DNA of 64,000 bases from Cervus elaphus (GCF_910594005.1 NC_057829.1:61983001-62047000), one strand, 5' to 3'; numbered from the stretch's first letter, positions 24,301 through 29,639 are shown. Program-made: numbers and translations. Notes: generated from the letters alone by a model not told the origin.

Positions 24301-26288
24301 TAACCTCCTTTCCTAATCAGGAGGGTTAAATTACAACAGGGCTAGTATTACAGACTTAACTGAGCTGAGTTAAATTTAAACTAGACAATAGTTTAGGCCA
24401 CTTTTTTTTCAGGCATAAAAAATACAAATTTTACAAAAATATTTTAAGAACTTGGCAGTCCTTATTCATCCTGGCTTCTCAATTGTGTTCTGAATTTGAA
24501 AACCCTAAATTACTTTGTTCCTAATATATAAATGGGAAAGGAAAGAGTTACAAAGAACACTTTTTATAGTAATGTTCTTTACCTTGGTAGCTGGTAGGTG
24601 TATGCATTTTTCAAAATCAATGAATGTATACTTGAGAGTTGTACACTTCACTGAACACCAACTTTATACCAAAATAAACTAAACAAACCCTAGTTAATGA
24701 CATGCATACCAAAGCAGTCAGAGGGAGGTGTACTCATAGCTGCAATTTAAATGATGGACAGATACATGATAAAGCAAATTATATTAAAATGTTAATGGTA
24801 GAATCTAGGCAGTGGGTGTGTGTCACTTTGCTGGATGTTTGAAGTTTTTAATAATAAAACACTGGGGAAAATGACACTGATAACAGTGCAGTTGTTAATT
24901 ATAAGCACTGACAACGCACTATAGTGCACAGAGCTGTAAGTTTAGCTTTAGAGGAATGACTACATCCGGCAATTCATTTGCTCCTTAATGTTTCCACACC
25001 CTGCAAATACCTCTTGCAGTCCTTTTCATACTATTTGCATGATCGCTGCTCCCACTACATTTTAAGTCCCTGGCAGGCACAGATCTAGTGTAATTTGTTT
25101 TTATATATAACTTTGTATCATGTTTGAAAAATGTGTTAGATAATTGTGGAAGCATTGAATGAAAGTGGGATACGCTAAGGATCAATGGTTTATGCTTCTG
25201 ACAAATTCACTTTATTCATTTTTCACACATCCTGAAAGTGATTATGTTCGGTTTTCAAGAGAAATGTATCCTTTACTTCTCCCTAAAACATGCAAAATTT
25301 CCAAAAATAAAAGTCATCTGTACTGACAAGATTACTTTGTATTCTATTACTTAAATGTCAGGTCTGAAGGCCTTCTGACACTCAGTAACTACTTAGGTTT
25401 TTTTTCTTTTCCTAAAAGAGTAACGTCTCAGAATTCCAAGGAAATCTTTAATTTGTTTTATTCAAATCTTAGATAAGCTGCCAGAACTAAGAGATTCCTA
25501 AACTGATCAAACGCGGGAAACAGGAGATCTGGGGAAAAGATAAAAACAAGCACCATTTGCACCACATTAAAAAGTCACAAAGCAAATTAATCAAGAACTT
25601 TAACAAGAAACGGAGGGTAAGCCTTAAGAAGGATACGCAGAACATCTCAAACTCCCCCTAGACAGGTTTCTCTCCACCTCTCTGCAACTACAGCCAGTCA
25701 GAGATCGGGCCGCCCGGCCACTCCCAACATGCCACGCGACTCGAGCTGATGCCGCTGAAGACGCTTTTTCTTACGTCAACTTCACAGAAACAACACGCTT
25801 TCGCGGCATGAGCCCCTGGTTCTAAACTGGAGGACCTGGGTCCGAGTCCCAGCTCCTCCACCGGCCTCATCTGAAAGTCTCATGCCCTCGCTGGGCAGCA
25901 GTTTCCTCATCTCTGAAACCGTAATGAGTCTCCTAACCCCGGCCGGCGCACACAGTGACAATAAACCGAGACGAGGGGCGTAAGGGCGTTTTAAGGAAGA
26001 CTGCAAGCGACTCGCAATTTGTTATGGCTCTCAAGCTTGCGGTGCTCACAACCAGCCCCGGACCAATCTCTCAAAGTCACCGCTGTCCCTTACTCCCTTC
26101 CCGCCAGGCGCCTCTGCTGAGGCCGCTCCCTTCTGGATGTCCCAAAGAGGAAGCCGTCCGGCGCCGTCTGCCGTACCTGCAGCCACTTGGTCAGCGGGGC
26201 CCTCCTGCTGACCCATAACGAAGTCTTGCACGAGGCCCCACAGGGCGCCCAGAGGCGCCACCGCCTCCAGAGCCGCGGCGGCGGCCAT
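295..26288 (-). CDS. MMS19: MMS19 coding region, exons 1-10 of a longer gene (5' part, residues 1-282)
   Basis: Join on the minus strand: 26288-26177, 11802-11754, 9615-9515, 8724-8639, 8252-8178, 7764-7695, 7318-7190, 7103-7042, 890-804, 369-295. The 846 nt give 282 codons with no stop; every intron is GT-AG and phases agree across all junctions. The product matches the N-terminal part of human MMS19 (about 1,030 aa in the family, recognised from memory), so roughly a quarter of the protein is here. MMS19 is an all-helical HEAT-repeat protein; this part lies in the MMS19 N-terminal domain. It works with CIAO1 and CIAO2B to deliver Fe-S clusters to DNA enzymes such as XPD, FANCJ and polymerase delta, mainly in cytosol and nucleus. 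It shares a CpG-island promoter with UBTD1. The remaining exons lie left of position 1. Identity is very secure; transcript ends are not determined. Confidence 0.96.
370..803 (-). other. MMS19: MMS19 intron 9
   Basis: A 434-bp intron with no exon or recognisable young repeat. It contains two TACGTCA half-CREs at 471-477 and 480-486 and an AP-1 type TGAGTCA at 499-505. Confidence 0.9.
804..890 (-). CDS. MMS19: MMS19 coding exon 9 (residues 229-257)
   Basis: 87 nt (29 whole codons) between TTTTGCAG and GTGGGTC. It encodes PPNDPHGIQREDLILSLRAV then LASTPRFAE, matching MMS19. It is separated from exon 8 by a 6.15-kb repeat-rich intron. Confidence 0.96.
1705..2018 (-). mobile_element. BovB (RTE) LINE, 3' fragment
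   Basis: It begins with the BovB 3' end (GTTCAGTTCAGT on the plus strand) and covers about 300 bp of the 3' region. A 12-bp target duplication TGTTAATCCTGT flanks it at 1693-1704 and 2019-2030 inside the older L1. Confidence 0.85.
2435..2594 (+). mobile_element. Bov-tA SINE
   Basis: It starts GGGGCTTCCCTGGTGGTTCA (tRNA-Glu head) and ends in the BovA tail GAGTTGGACATGACTGAGCG. It sits inside the antisense L1 ORF2 end. Confidence 0.88.
3162..3250 (+). mobile_element. CHR-type SINE (tRNA-Glu derived)
   Basis: It opens GGGAATTCCCTGGATGTCCA and continues with the typical 'GTGGTTAGGACTCAGCGCTT' block, ending near a GATCCTGCAA stretch. It is diverged. Confidence 0.8.
4090..4760 (+). repeat. Old L1-like sequence
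   Basis: A-rich text resembling an L1 internal region, with phrases like 'tcatcaatga' and 'ggcctgaaggacatgaact'. It is too diverged to assign a subfamily; the strand follows the A-rich sense. Confidence 0.4.
5370..5960 (+). repeat. Old L1M 3' UTR remnant
   Basis: It contains the familiar L1M tail phrases: 'ggaatttatcctactgtta', 'gcattgcttgtaacagcaa', 'ccaagatatactgctaagtg' and 'tgaatcctgtgaatttatt', in the sense order. Confidence 0.7.
6124..6420 (-). mobile_element. Bov-tA SINE plus a second partial unit in tandem
   Basis: The minus strand reads a tRNA-Glu head then BovA tail (6124-6312). It is joined directly to a second, partial unit (6313-6420) that shares 'CCCTTCTCCAGTGGATCTTC'. The arrangement looks like a dimeric or twice-hit Bov-tA. 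Confidence 0.8.
6620..7028 (+). repeat. L2 LINE 3' end
   Basis: Diverged L2 3' region ending 'ctggcacacaatagacactc' and a (TGAA)n tail at about 7014-7028. It stops 14 bp from the MMS19 exon 8 donor. Confidence 0.7.
7042..7103 (-). CDS. MMS19: MMS19 coding exon 8 (residues 208-228)
   Basis: 62 nt after a TTTAG acceptor, only 86 bp from exon 7 and separated by the shortest intron here. It encodes GPFVEELFEVTSCYFPIDFT plus Pro, and ends on a codon boundary at a GTAAGT donor. An L2 remnant begins about 14 bases beyond the donor. Confidence 0.96.
7190..7318 (-). CDS. MMS19: MMS19 coding exon 7 (residues 165-207)
   Basis: 129 nt between CCCCAG and GTACGTCC. It encodes ELKGLGADFTFGFIQVMDGE, then KDPRNLLVAFRIV and DLISRDYSL. 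Residue 198, after RIV, is Tyr (TAT); I remember His at this place in human MMS19. The exon ends in phase 1. Confidence 0.96.
7319..7694 (-). other. MMS19: MMS19 intron 6
   Basis: A 376-bp intron with no recognisable repeat or extra exon. Confidence 0.9.
7695..7764 (-). CDS. MMS19: MMS19 coding exon 6 (residues 142-164)
   Basis: 70 nt encoding SLPQVDRHTVYSIITNFMRT then REE, with a GTAAGAG donor. The acceptor used is CTACTAAG|TCC. An in-phase alternative AG lies 12 bases further in (CCACAG) and would drop SLPQ. The upstream site is chosen because the family protein contains SLPQ. Confidence 0.94.
7765..8177 (-). other. MMS19: MMS19 intron 5
   Basis: A 413-bp intron. The only notable sequence is a T run at about 8099-8111; nothing else is recognised. 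Confidence 0.9.
8178..8252 (-). CDS. MMS19: MMS19 coding exon 5 (residues 117-141)
   Basis: 75 nt (25 whole codons) between CCCCCAG and GTGAGTG. It encodes SLCVALPPGLAVSVLKAIF followed by QEVHVQ. The exon is phase 0 at both ends, so skipping it would keep the reading frame. Confidence 0.96.
8253..8638 (-). other. MMS19: MMS19 intron 4
   Basis: A 386-bp intron with no recognisable repeat or exon. Confidence 0.9.
8639..8724 (-). CDS. MMS19: MMS19 coding exon 4 (residues 88-116)
   Basis: 86 nt after a GTTCAG acceptor, with a consensus GTGAGT donor. It encodes VVHLILFYENRLKDHHLVIP and runs on to LQGLRAL, ending exactly on a codon boundary. The segment is strongly conserved in vertebrate MMS19. 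Confidence 0.96.
8725..9514 (-). other. MMS19: MMS19 intron 3
   Basis: A 790-bp intron. The segment around 8990-9180 looks like an old interspersed repeat of a class I cannot name; nothing else stands out. Confidence 0.88.
9515..9615 (-). CDS. MMS19: MMS19 coding exon 3 (residues 54-87)
   Basis: 101 nt with a CCCCCAG acceptor and GTACTGG donor. It encodes GSSLENPEPRTRARGIQLL and continues to LLLEKE, a HEAT-like helical pair of the N-terminal domain. The exon ends in phase 1, one base into the Val codon completed by exon 4. Confidence 0.95.
10253..10466 (-). mobile_element. Bov-tA SINE
   Basis: The plus strand shows 'ccagtcgtgtccaactcttt', then 'gggatcttcccaatccaggg', ending 'gagccaccagggaagtc', which is the reverse complement of a Bov-tA. 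Confidence 0.87.
10600..11095 (+). repeat. Old L1 3' end (L1M type)
   Basis: Sense phrases 'ggtatatccatataacagaa', 'ggaatgaatcttgaaaac', 'gattccatttatctgaaat' and the tail 'ctcaataaagctgttacttt' mark a mammalian L1 3' region. Confidence 0.75.
11754..11802 (-). CDS. MMS19: MMS19 coding exon 2 (residues 38-53)
   Basis: This 49-nt exon lies between a CTCTAG acceptor and a GTAAGAG donor. It starts by completing the Asp codon left over from exon 1 and encodes DVKSGSYTVLQVVEAL, ending with two bases of the next Gly. It is too short to appear as a reading frame of its own; it was identified by matching MMS19 and by phase on both sides. Confidence 0.95.
12000..13340 (+). repeat. Old L1 ORF2 remnant, interrupted by BovB
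   Basis: Decayed sense ORF2-like sequence with phrases such as 'ggtggcaaggtacaaaatta' and 'ccaacttaaaaatgggcaag'. A BovB piece (12496-12702) lies within it. It continues as a 3' L1 remnant at about 13495-13790, after a CHR SINE. Confidence 0.65.
12496..12702 (+). mobile_element. BovB 3' fragment
   Basis: Sense BovB 3' end running from 'ggaaaagaccctgatgctgg' to 'gacacaactgagtgactgaa'. Confidence 0.87.
13359..13480 (-). mobile_element. CHR-type SINE
   Basis: T run, then 'ggcccatccacttggcataa', ending 'ccactggaccaccagtgaag': the reverse complement of a CHR SINE with its poly(A) at the left. Confidence 0.8.
13803..15600 (-). mobile_element. BovB (RTE) LINE, about 1.8-kb 3' portion with broken reverse transcriptase
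   Basis: The minus strand carries the C-terminal half of a BovB reverse transcriptase followed by its 3' end. Visible RT pieces include FIDYAKAFDCVNHNQLWK and the catalytic box at 14574-14585. That box reads YAND rather than YADD, so one metal-binding Asp is lost. The frame shifts near 15100 and a TAG stop falls at 14439-14441, so it is dead. The 5' end is truncated at about 15600. It is not a host gene. Confidence 0.92.
15755..16083 (-). mobile_element. BovB 3' fragment
   Basis: Reverse-complement BovB 3' end, more diverged than the neighbouring copy, from 'gttcagtcactaagtcctgt' to 'gcttgcaatccaatggggtt'. Confidence 0.83.
16090..17940. repeat. Ancient L1-associated repeat, interrupted by BovB
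   Basis: Long diverged sequence I recognise as a widespread mammalian L1M-linked repeat (phrases 'gatccaattaaggatatcac', 'cacttggttaaggtagtgcc', 'gagaaacttggttcccatta'). The subfamily and strand cannot be fixed by eye. Confidence 0.5.
16242..16614 (+). mobile_element. BovB 3' fragment
   Basis: Sense BovB from 'ttttgaactgtggtgttgga' to 'gcgactgaactgaactgaac'. Imperfect flanking repeats ACTAAGAGAGATG (about 16231-16243) and ACTAAAGAGAGGTG (about 16611-16624) look like an aged target duplication. Confidence 0.87.
17949..18479 (-). mobile_element. BovB 3' portion, left arm of an inverted pair
   Basis: Reverse-complement BovB running from its 3' terminus (TTCAGTTCAGTTCAGTCGCT) inward to 'ccttccaaggagtaag'. 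There it joins a plus-strand BovB directly. Confidence 0.9.
18480..19336 (+). mobile_element. BovB 3' portion, right arm of an inverted pair
   Basis: Sense BovB starting 'ggaatcaagactgccgggag' and containing an intact YADD codon block at 18520-18531. It runs to the 3' terminus 'gactgaactgaactgag'. It is interrupted by a tiny poly(A) insertion at 18769-18795. Its last 520 bp are complementary in orientation to 17949-18479. Confidence 0.9.
18757..18807 (+). mobile_element. Minimal retroposed insertion: 11-bp stub plus poly(A) with 12-bp TSD
   Basis: AAAAGACACTTG occurs at 18757-18768 and again at 18796-18807. Between them lie AGGGGGTGGGC and a run of 20 A (the last four shared with the second repeat). 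The target reads TT|AAAA, the classical L1 endonuclease site. It looks like an almost completely truncated retroposon. Confidence 0.7.
20410..20600. repeat. Old L1M fragment
   Basis: Resembles the common L1M segment around 'gtgaaatgtataatttgatt' and 'tccatcaccagatagagttc'. Strand is not assigned. Confidence 0.5.
20824..20957 (+). mobile_element. CHR-type SINE with poly(A)
   Basis: It starts GGGGACTTCCCTGGTAGTCC, contains 'gtttgatccctggtctgaga' and 'gatcccacatgccatgtggt', and ends in an A run at about 20942-20957. Confidence 0.87.
21430..21810 (+). repeat. L2 LINE 3' region
   Basis: L2-like phrases 'gatccagctcaaattgcaac' and 'tatgaaggcttccttgattt', followed by a 'tttattcattcaatatttat' tail. 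Confidence 0.65.
21995..22096 (-). mobile_element. Bov-tA SINE head fragment
   Basis: 'cccttctccaggggatcttc' to 'gagccaccagggaagccca': the tRNA-derived half only, reverse complement. Confidence 0.8.
22140..22630 (-). mobile_element. CHR SINE split by a Bov-tA
   Basis: The outer parts (22140-22278 and 22485-22630) read as a reverse-complement CHR: 'ggctgtgctgtgtcttcatt', 'cttctcattgcggtggcctc', then 'catgggcttagttgctccat'. A Bov-tA is inserted in the middle, so Bov-tA is the younger of the two here. Confidence 0.78.
22279..22484 (+). mobile_element. Bov-tA SINE nested in CHR
   Basis: It starts GTTTCCCTGGTGGCTCAGAC and ends 'ggatacaacagcgactaaca'. Confidence 0.87.
24120..24290 (+). repeat. 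L2 fragment
   Basis: Diverged match to the L2 stretch around 'cttgctcaaggatctacact' and 'ggtcattcaaatccctctgc'. Confidence 0.5.
24590..24870 (+). repeat. Old L1 3' UTR remnant
   Basis: Phrases 'gataaagcaaattatatta', 'aatgttaatggtagaatcta' and 'gaagtttttaataataaaac' fit the tail of a mammalian L1. Confidence 0.55.
25800..25930 (+). repeat. MIR SINE
   Basis: 'ctgggtccgagtcccagctc' and 'cagtttcctcatctctgaaa' are the MIR core and flank. It lies at the edge of the CpG island. It is not a tRNA gene. Confidence 0.75.
26177..26288 (-). CDS. MMS19: MMS19 coding exon 1 (residues 1-37)
   Basis: The start codon is CAT on the plus strand at 26286-26288, with G at -3 and G at +4 (good Kozak context). 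The peptide opens with an alanine run (MAAAAALEAVAP) and continues through GALWGLVQDFV, which is typical of mammalian MMS19. The donor is CAG|GTACGG, leaving one base (phase 1). The reading frame stays open upstream of this ATG for 85 more codons, up to an ATG at 26541-26543. I chose the downstream ATG because the known family N-terminus begins there. Confidence 0.95.
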
Positions 26289-26365
26289 GACGCGAACTGG
26301 AGACCGTGGGAGGGGAAGTGGGCGGTGGCACTGGCCGGGGCTCTCAGCGCACGCGCCTCCCCGAG

Positions 26366-26370
26366 CCAAT
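26366..26370 (+). promoter_or_regulatory. CCAAT box (NF-Y type), MMS19 side
   Basis: CCAAT in the context GAGCCAATCG, 78 bp upstream of the MMS19 start codon. The motif is clear; use by NF-Y is inference. Confidence 0.5.
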
Positions 26371-26387
26371 CGCCTGGCGAAGGCTGA

Positions 26388-26397
26388 GGGGCGGGGC
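26388..26397 (+). promoter_or_regulatory. GC box (SP/KLF type)
   Basis: A perfect GGGGCGGGGC. A second identical copy is at 26471-26480. Both lie between the two divergent genes. Confidence 0.5.
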
Positions 26398-26408
26398 GCT
26401 CCCTGGAT

Positions 26409-26414
26409 CACGTG
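26409..26414. promoter_or_regulatory. CACGTG E-box
   Basis: The palindrome CACGTG sits in the context GATCACGTGTC, suitable for USF or MITF/TFE family factors, about 120 bp upstream of the MMS19 ATG. Confidence 0.45.
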
Positions 26415-26643
26415 TCTGCCGGCTCCAGGCCAGGCAGTTCCCGGGAGGGATGGGGACGGTCCCTCCCCAAGGGGCGGGGCCTGGAGTCGGGGCGGTGGCT
26501 CAGGGAAGGGAAGGCTGCTGCCGGGCACGCAGCCGGGGGCCATTGAGGGCGAATAATTCCCGGCCCAGCTGCCCGGGAGACGGGCGGCGGGGCGGGCACC
26601 TGGCTGGGTGGGGCCGAGGGGGCGGTCCGCACCCTGGGGGAAA

Positions 26644-26648
26644 CCAAT
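26644..26648 (+). promoter_or_regulatory. CCAAT box (NF-Y type), UBTD1 side
   Basis: CCAAT in the context AAACCAATGA, about 500 bp upstream of the UBTD1 ATG. It would fit a UBTD1 start near 26.7 kb, which is inference only. Confidence 0.45.
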
Positions 26649-26706
26649 GAGAAAACCAGGCCCGGCCCGAGGGGGCGGTGCCGTCGGTCACATGCGCACC
26701 TGGGGC

Positions 26707-26724
26707 GGGCGGCGGCGGCGGCGC
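26707..26724 (+). repeat. Short CGG/GGC tract
   Basis: About five uninterrupted GGC units (GGGCGGCGGCGGCGGCGC) in the region expected to be the UBTD1 leader or core promoter. Confidence 0.7.
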
Positions 26725-27039
26725 GGGCACCGCGAGCCGGCAGCAGGCAGCGGGGCTGGGCTGGGGCGGGGTTAGGCAGGTGAGTGACAGGCTGCGGGGG
26801 GCCGGCCCCAGCTGGGAGCCCCGAGCTAGCCGGGAGTAGCTGCGGCGGTTCCCGCCCCCTCTCTCCGCCCCTCCAGCGGAGCTGGTCTTCGGCAGGGCAC
26901 CGTCGCGGGCCCCCCTGGCCCGGCCACCTGGGACTGTGCTGGGGAGTCGGCCACCTCCCTCTCTCCCCTCGCCCGCAAAGTTTGTGGCGAAGCCGGTGCC
27001 GGGGTAGAGCGCTCCCCGGGGTAGATTGGTGAGCGCCCG

Positions 27040-27063
27040 ATGCCTGGCAGCAGGAGCCGTTGA
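27040..27063 (+). other. UBTD1 upstream ORF 1 (7 codons)
   Basis: ATG at 27040 opens MPGSRSR and stops with TGA at 27061-27063, 87 bases before the main ATG. It would lie in the 5' leader if transcription starts upstream of it, as the promoter layout suggests. Confidence 0.5.
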
Positions 27064-27126
27064 CCCGGGACGCCGCCGTCCGGGGCAGGAGCGCGGAGCA
27101 GCCGATCAGCCCGCCGTCTCCGGTGC

Positions 27127-27141
27127 ATGGGGCCCGGCTGA
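27127..27141 (+). other. UBTD1 upstream ORF 2 (4 codons)
   Basis: ATG at 27127 has G at +4 and encodes MGPG, then TGA at 27139-27141. The stop is only 9 bases from the UBTD1 start codon, so reinitiation there would be inefficient. A regulatory role is inference. Confidence 0.5.
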
Positions 27142-27150
27142 AGAGCCAGC

Positions 27151-27220
27151 ATGGGCAACTGCGTGGGGAGACAGCGCCGGGAGAGGCCGACCGCCCCAGG
27201 ACACCCCCGCAAGCGAGCAG
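27151..27220 (+). CDS. UBTD1: UBTD1 coding exon 1 (residues 1-23 plus one base)
   Basis: The ATG at 27151 has A at -3 and G at +4. It encodes MGNCVGRQRRERPTAPGHPR then KRA, and ends one base into the next Gly at a GTAAGAC donor (phase 1). This is the known N-terminus of UBTD1 (about 227 aa), recognised from memory. UBTD1 has an N-terminal ubiquitin-binding-type domain and a C-terminal ubiquitin-like domain, binds UBE2D-family E2 enzymes, and has been linked to MDM2/p53 and YAP stability. Only the basic N-terminal tail is encoded here. Gly2 with Cys4 suggests N-myristoylation with possible palmitoylation, hence membrane association. The gene lies head to head with MMS19. The next exon (expected to start NEPLKKERLKWKSDYP) is not present up to position 64,000. 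Confidence 0.95.
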
Positions 27221-27359
27221 GTAAGACGGGGAAGGGAGCAGGGTCGTCGGCGCCCGGCTAGTTTTCCTCCTTGTTGCGGGAGACCTGGGCTTCCCGAGCG
27301 ACCTCCCGCAGCTTCTGGCGCCTGGGTCTCCCCGGTGGCTCCTCCCGAGCCAGGCGGGA

Positions 27360-27374
27360 CCCCCCCCCCCCCCC
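27360..27374 (+). repeat. Poly(C) tract of 15
   Basis: Fifteen C in a row, 140 bp into UBTD1 intron 1. It is likely length-variable and could form an i-motif. Confidence 0.85.
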
Positions 27375-27470
27375 GCCTCTTCCCAGCCCCCGTGGCCGGG
27401 GAAGCCGAGTTGGGGTAACCGCGAGCCCTGACCCGGCTGTGAGCCCAACTCGCTCCAACTGGGAAGCTCC

Positions 27471-27491
27471 GGGTGGGGGTGGGGGCAGGGG
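27471..27491 (+). other. G-quadruplex motif
   Basis: Four G runs of 3, 5, 5 and 4 separated by T, T and CA. It lies on the non-template strand 250 bp downstream of UBTD1 exon 1. Confidence 0.7.
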
Positions 27492-28124
27492 CAGGAAATG
27501 TTTGCAGACCGCTGAGGGGCCGACGGAGGGAAGGAGGGCCCCGGGCTGGGGCGCAGCTGGCCTGGCCACGGGGCCGGGGTCGGAAGCCCGCACGTCGGGG
27601 CACGGCGCGGGCGGCCAGGCGTCCTCAGAACTCTGAGCGAACGAGACGAGCACAGTCTCTCTTTCCGAAGACTGTGTCATTATCAGGCTGCAGATCATGT
27701 CTGCTGGAATCCGACTTGCAAAAGCAGCGCAGGACTCTGGGAAAGAAATCTTTATTTTTCCCGCAGGGCTTTTTAGAGCCTCTGGGCCGTCTGGGTGTCT
27801 AGGAAAGGTGGGGTGCGGGGTGGGAATCGCGCTCGGGTTGTTGGGATCCTTCCCAGCCTTGGGGATGGGATCTGCTCGCTGGTGATCCGCGAGGGCCGGC
27901 AGCGCCTTCTCACTTTCTGGGTACACTCCTCCTATCCTGGCGCTCCGCCTGGGTAAGAGGTCTGGCGGTCGTTTCCCCGGGTCTTGTACTCATTTCACTT
28001 CCTTCTTAGAGAGTGTTGCAAGGACCTTCTGAGAATGATAAAATCGCAGACTTTAATGCTCAAGGAGACCTTCGAAACTTGTCTAGAGTCCAGATAGACC
28101 TACCTTCTCTTGTCTATTAAAAGC

Positions 28125-28215
28125 CCAGATCCAGAGAAGTTGAGCAACTTGTCCTCAGCCACACAGCTAGTTAGTAGTACAGCTGGGATTAGAACGCAGT
28201 CTCCTACTCAGTTGC
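28125..28215 (-). repeat. MIR SINE
   Basis: 'gagcaacttgtcctcagcca' and 'cacagctagttagtagtaca' are the reverse complement of the MIR core. Confidence 0.75.
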
Positions 28216-28792
28216 CACATAGCCCTTTATGTAAGAGGAGCCACAGGCAGTTATTAATGAAGTAGAAACTCTAGTTGGTGTTTCCTGTCTCCTTTGACAC
28301 CACAGGTTTGTGTTGCTTGAGTTTCGGAAACTGGGAATGAAAATGAGGGGAAACAAGGGGAAAGGAGGGAAGGATGTCTGTGTGTTGGACAGGATGACTT
28401 GTGCAAGAAGCAACATGTTTTTTTATAGGGAGGACGACATAAAATTTAGCATTGAAATCCACTTGTCTGAGGGCAACACAAGCCATTCTTCTGACGTGGA
28501 AAGAGGGTTCTCAAATCCAAGGGCTTTCTTTCATTCATTTATTCAACAAATACTTATTATTTATGTGCTCAGTGTATGTAATTGATTAGTAGGGTGGTTT
28601 TTTTTTGTTTTTGTTTTTTTTTTTTTTTTACTGTTGACAACTCTCTCCCCTTTGAAACTACCCTCCCAGCAAAAACTTTTCCTTCCTTGGCATTTTGGTT
28701 TTTCTCTGATTACTCAGGCCCACCATCACCTCCTAGTGTGGGACACCGTGGTTCTGTTTGTTTGTTTGTTTGTTTTTTATGTATTTATTTAT

Positions 28793-29076
28793 TTTGGGCT
28801 GTGCTGGGTTCTCCTGGTTGCAGGGAGCAGGAGGCTACTCTTTTGTGATGTGAGGGCTTCCCATTGCAGGGGATTCTCTTGTTGCAGAGCACAGGCTCTA
28901 GGGCTCAGGAGCTTCAGTGTTGCAGCTCACGGGCTCTAGAGTGCGGGCTCTGTGATTGTGGTGCACCAGCTTAGTTGCTTTGAGGTAGGTGGAATCTTCC
29001 CAGACCAGGGATGGAACCCATGTCCCCTGCATTGGCAGGCAGATTCTTATCCATTGCACCACCTGGGAAATCCCCA
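28793..29076 (-). mobile_element. CHR-type SINE, long form
   Basis: Reverse-complement CHR with the tandem 'gggctct' blocks, ending 'ccctgcattggcaggcagat' and 'gcaccacctgggaaatcccc'. Confidence 0.82.
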
Positions 29077-29639
29077 TGGTTCAGTTTTACATTTTCTTTT
29101 TTTTTTTCCTCTCATCTCCCTCCCAAGGAAATAGACCCACAACTCTTTGTCCATTGGAAAGATACCTAGACTCTATCTTCAGCTATTGCCTCTCCAACCC
29201 CAGATTCATGTACTGGACACTGATGTAATTAACTTCAGAGTCAATGCTTCTAAACCAGCTCTGCGTCTCCCCGCCTTCAGCTAGCTTCCCTGTGCTCTTC
29301 CATTCTTCCAGCTGTCTAAATTTATACTTTGAGGAACCCTCTCTGCTAACTTTCTTTGCCTCCATGACCTGGAGGAGTCATTCTCTGGGACCTGCTAGTT
29401 CTTCATTCAGCAGGTCTTACAGACCTGCTCCTTGTTACCTCAAGGCCAGCTCATCTCCCAGGCTGAAGTTAGTTTCCCAACAGAGACAAGTACATCTTCA
29501 GTCATTCATCCAATGCCTACACACACTGGTATCCCAGAAGACATCTGTTAAATTCACCTATTCCAAACCTTGTAGTTCTATGTTCAGAAATCTTTCTGCG
29601 CCTCCCACTCCTGTAAGAACTTTAACTTCCAAGGCTGTT

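Larger units (their letters stand above)
11803..26176 (-). other. MMS19: MMS19 intron 1
   Basis: A 14.4-kb intron separating the promoter-proximal first exon from the exon cluster. It carries six BovB pieces, L1 remnants, L2, CHR and Bov-tA copies, and a MIR near the CpG island. The parts at 19380-20400, 22640-24110 and 24880-25680 show no gene and no repeat that I can name. Confidence 0.9.
26070..27650. promoter_or_regulatory. CpG-island bidirectional promoter of MMS19 and UBTD1
   Basis: CpG density rises sharply near 26,070 and falls by about 27,650, covering both first exons. The two start codons diverge and are 862 bp apart (26288 and 27151). There is no TATA box. Visible elements include GC boxes at 26388-26397, 26471-26480 and 26763-26771, CCAAT boxes at 26366-26370 and 26644-26648, and an E-box at 26409-26414. 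Short CCAAT/GC-box promoters of this kind usually give dispersed starts in both directions. The actual start sites are not visible from sequence. Confidence 0.85.

Noticed and set aside
25840..25862. tRNA-like B-box sequence near 25.8 kb
   Set aside because: It belongs to a MIR SINE. No cloverleaf, A box or terminator is present. The same applies to the tRNA-Glu-like heads of the CHR and Bov-tA SINEs.
26408..27448. Long minus-strand reading frame (346 codons) across the CpG island
   Set aside because: It is Pro/Arg/Gly/Ala-rich with no recognisable domain. It overlaps the promoter and UBTD1 exon 1 antisense. Long open frames are expected in CpG islands because stops are AT-rich.
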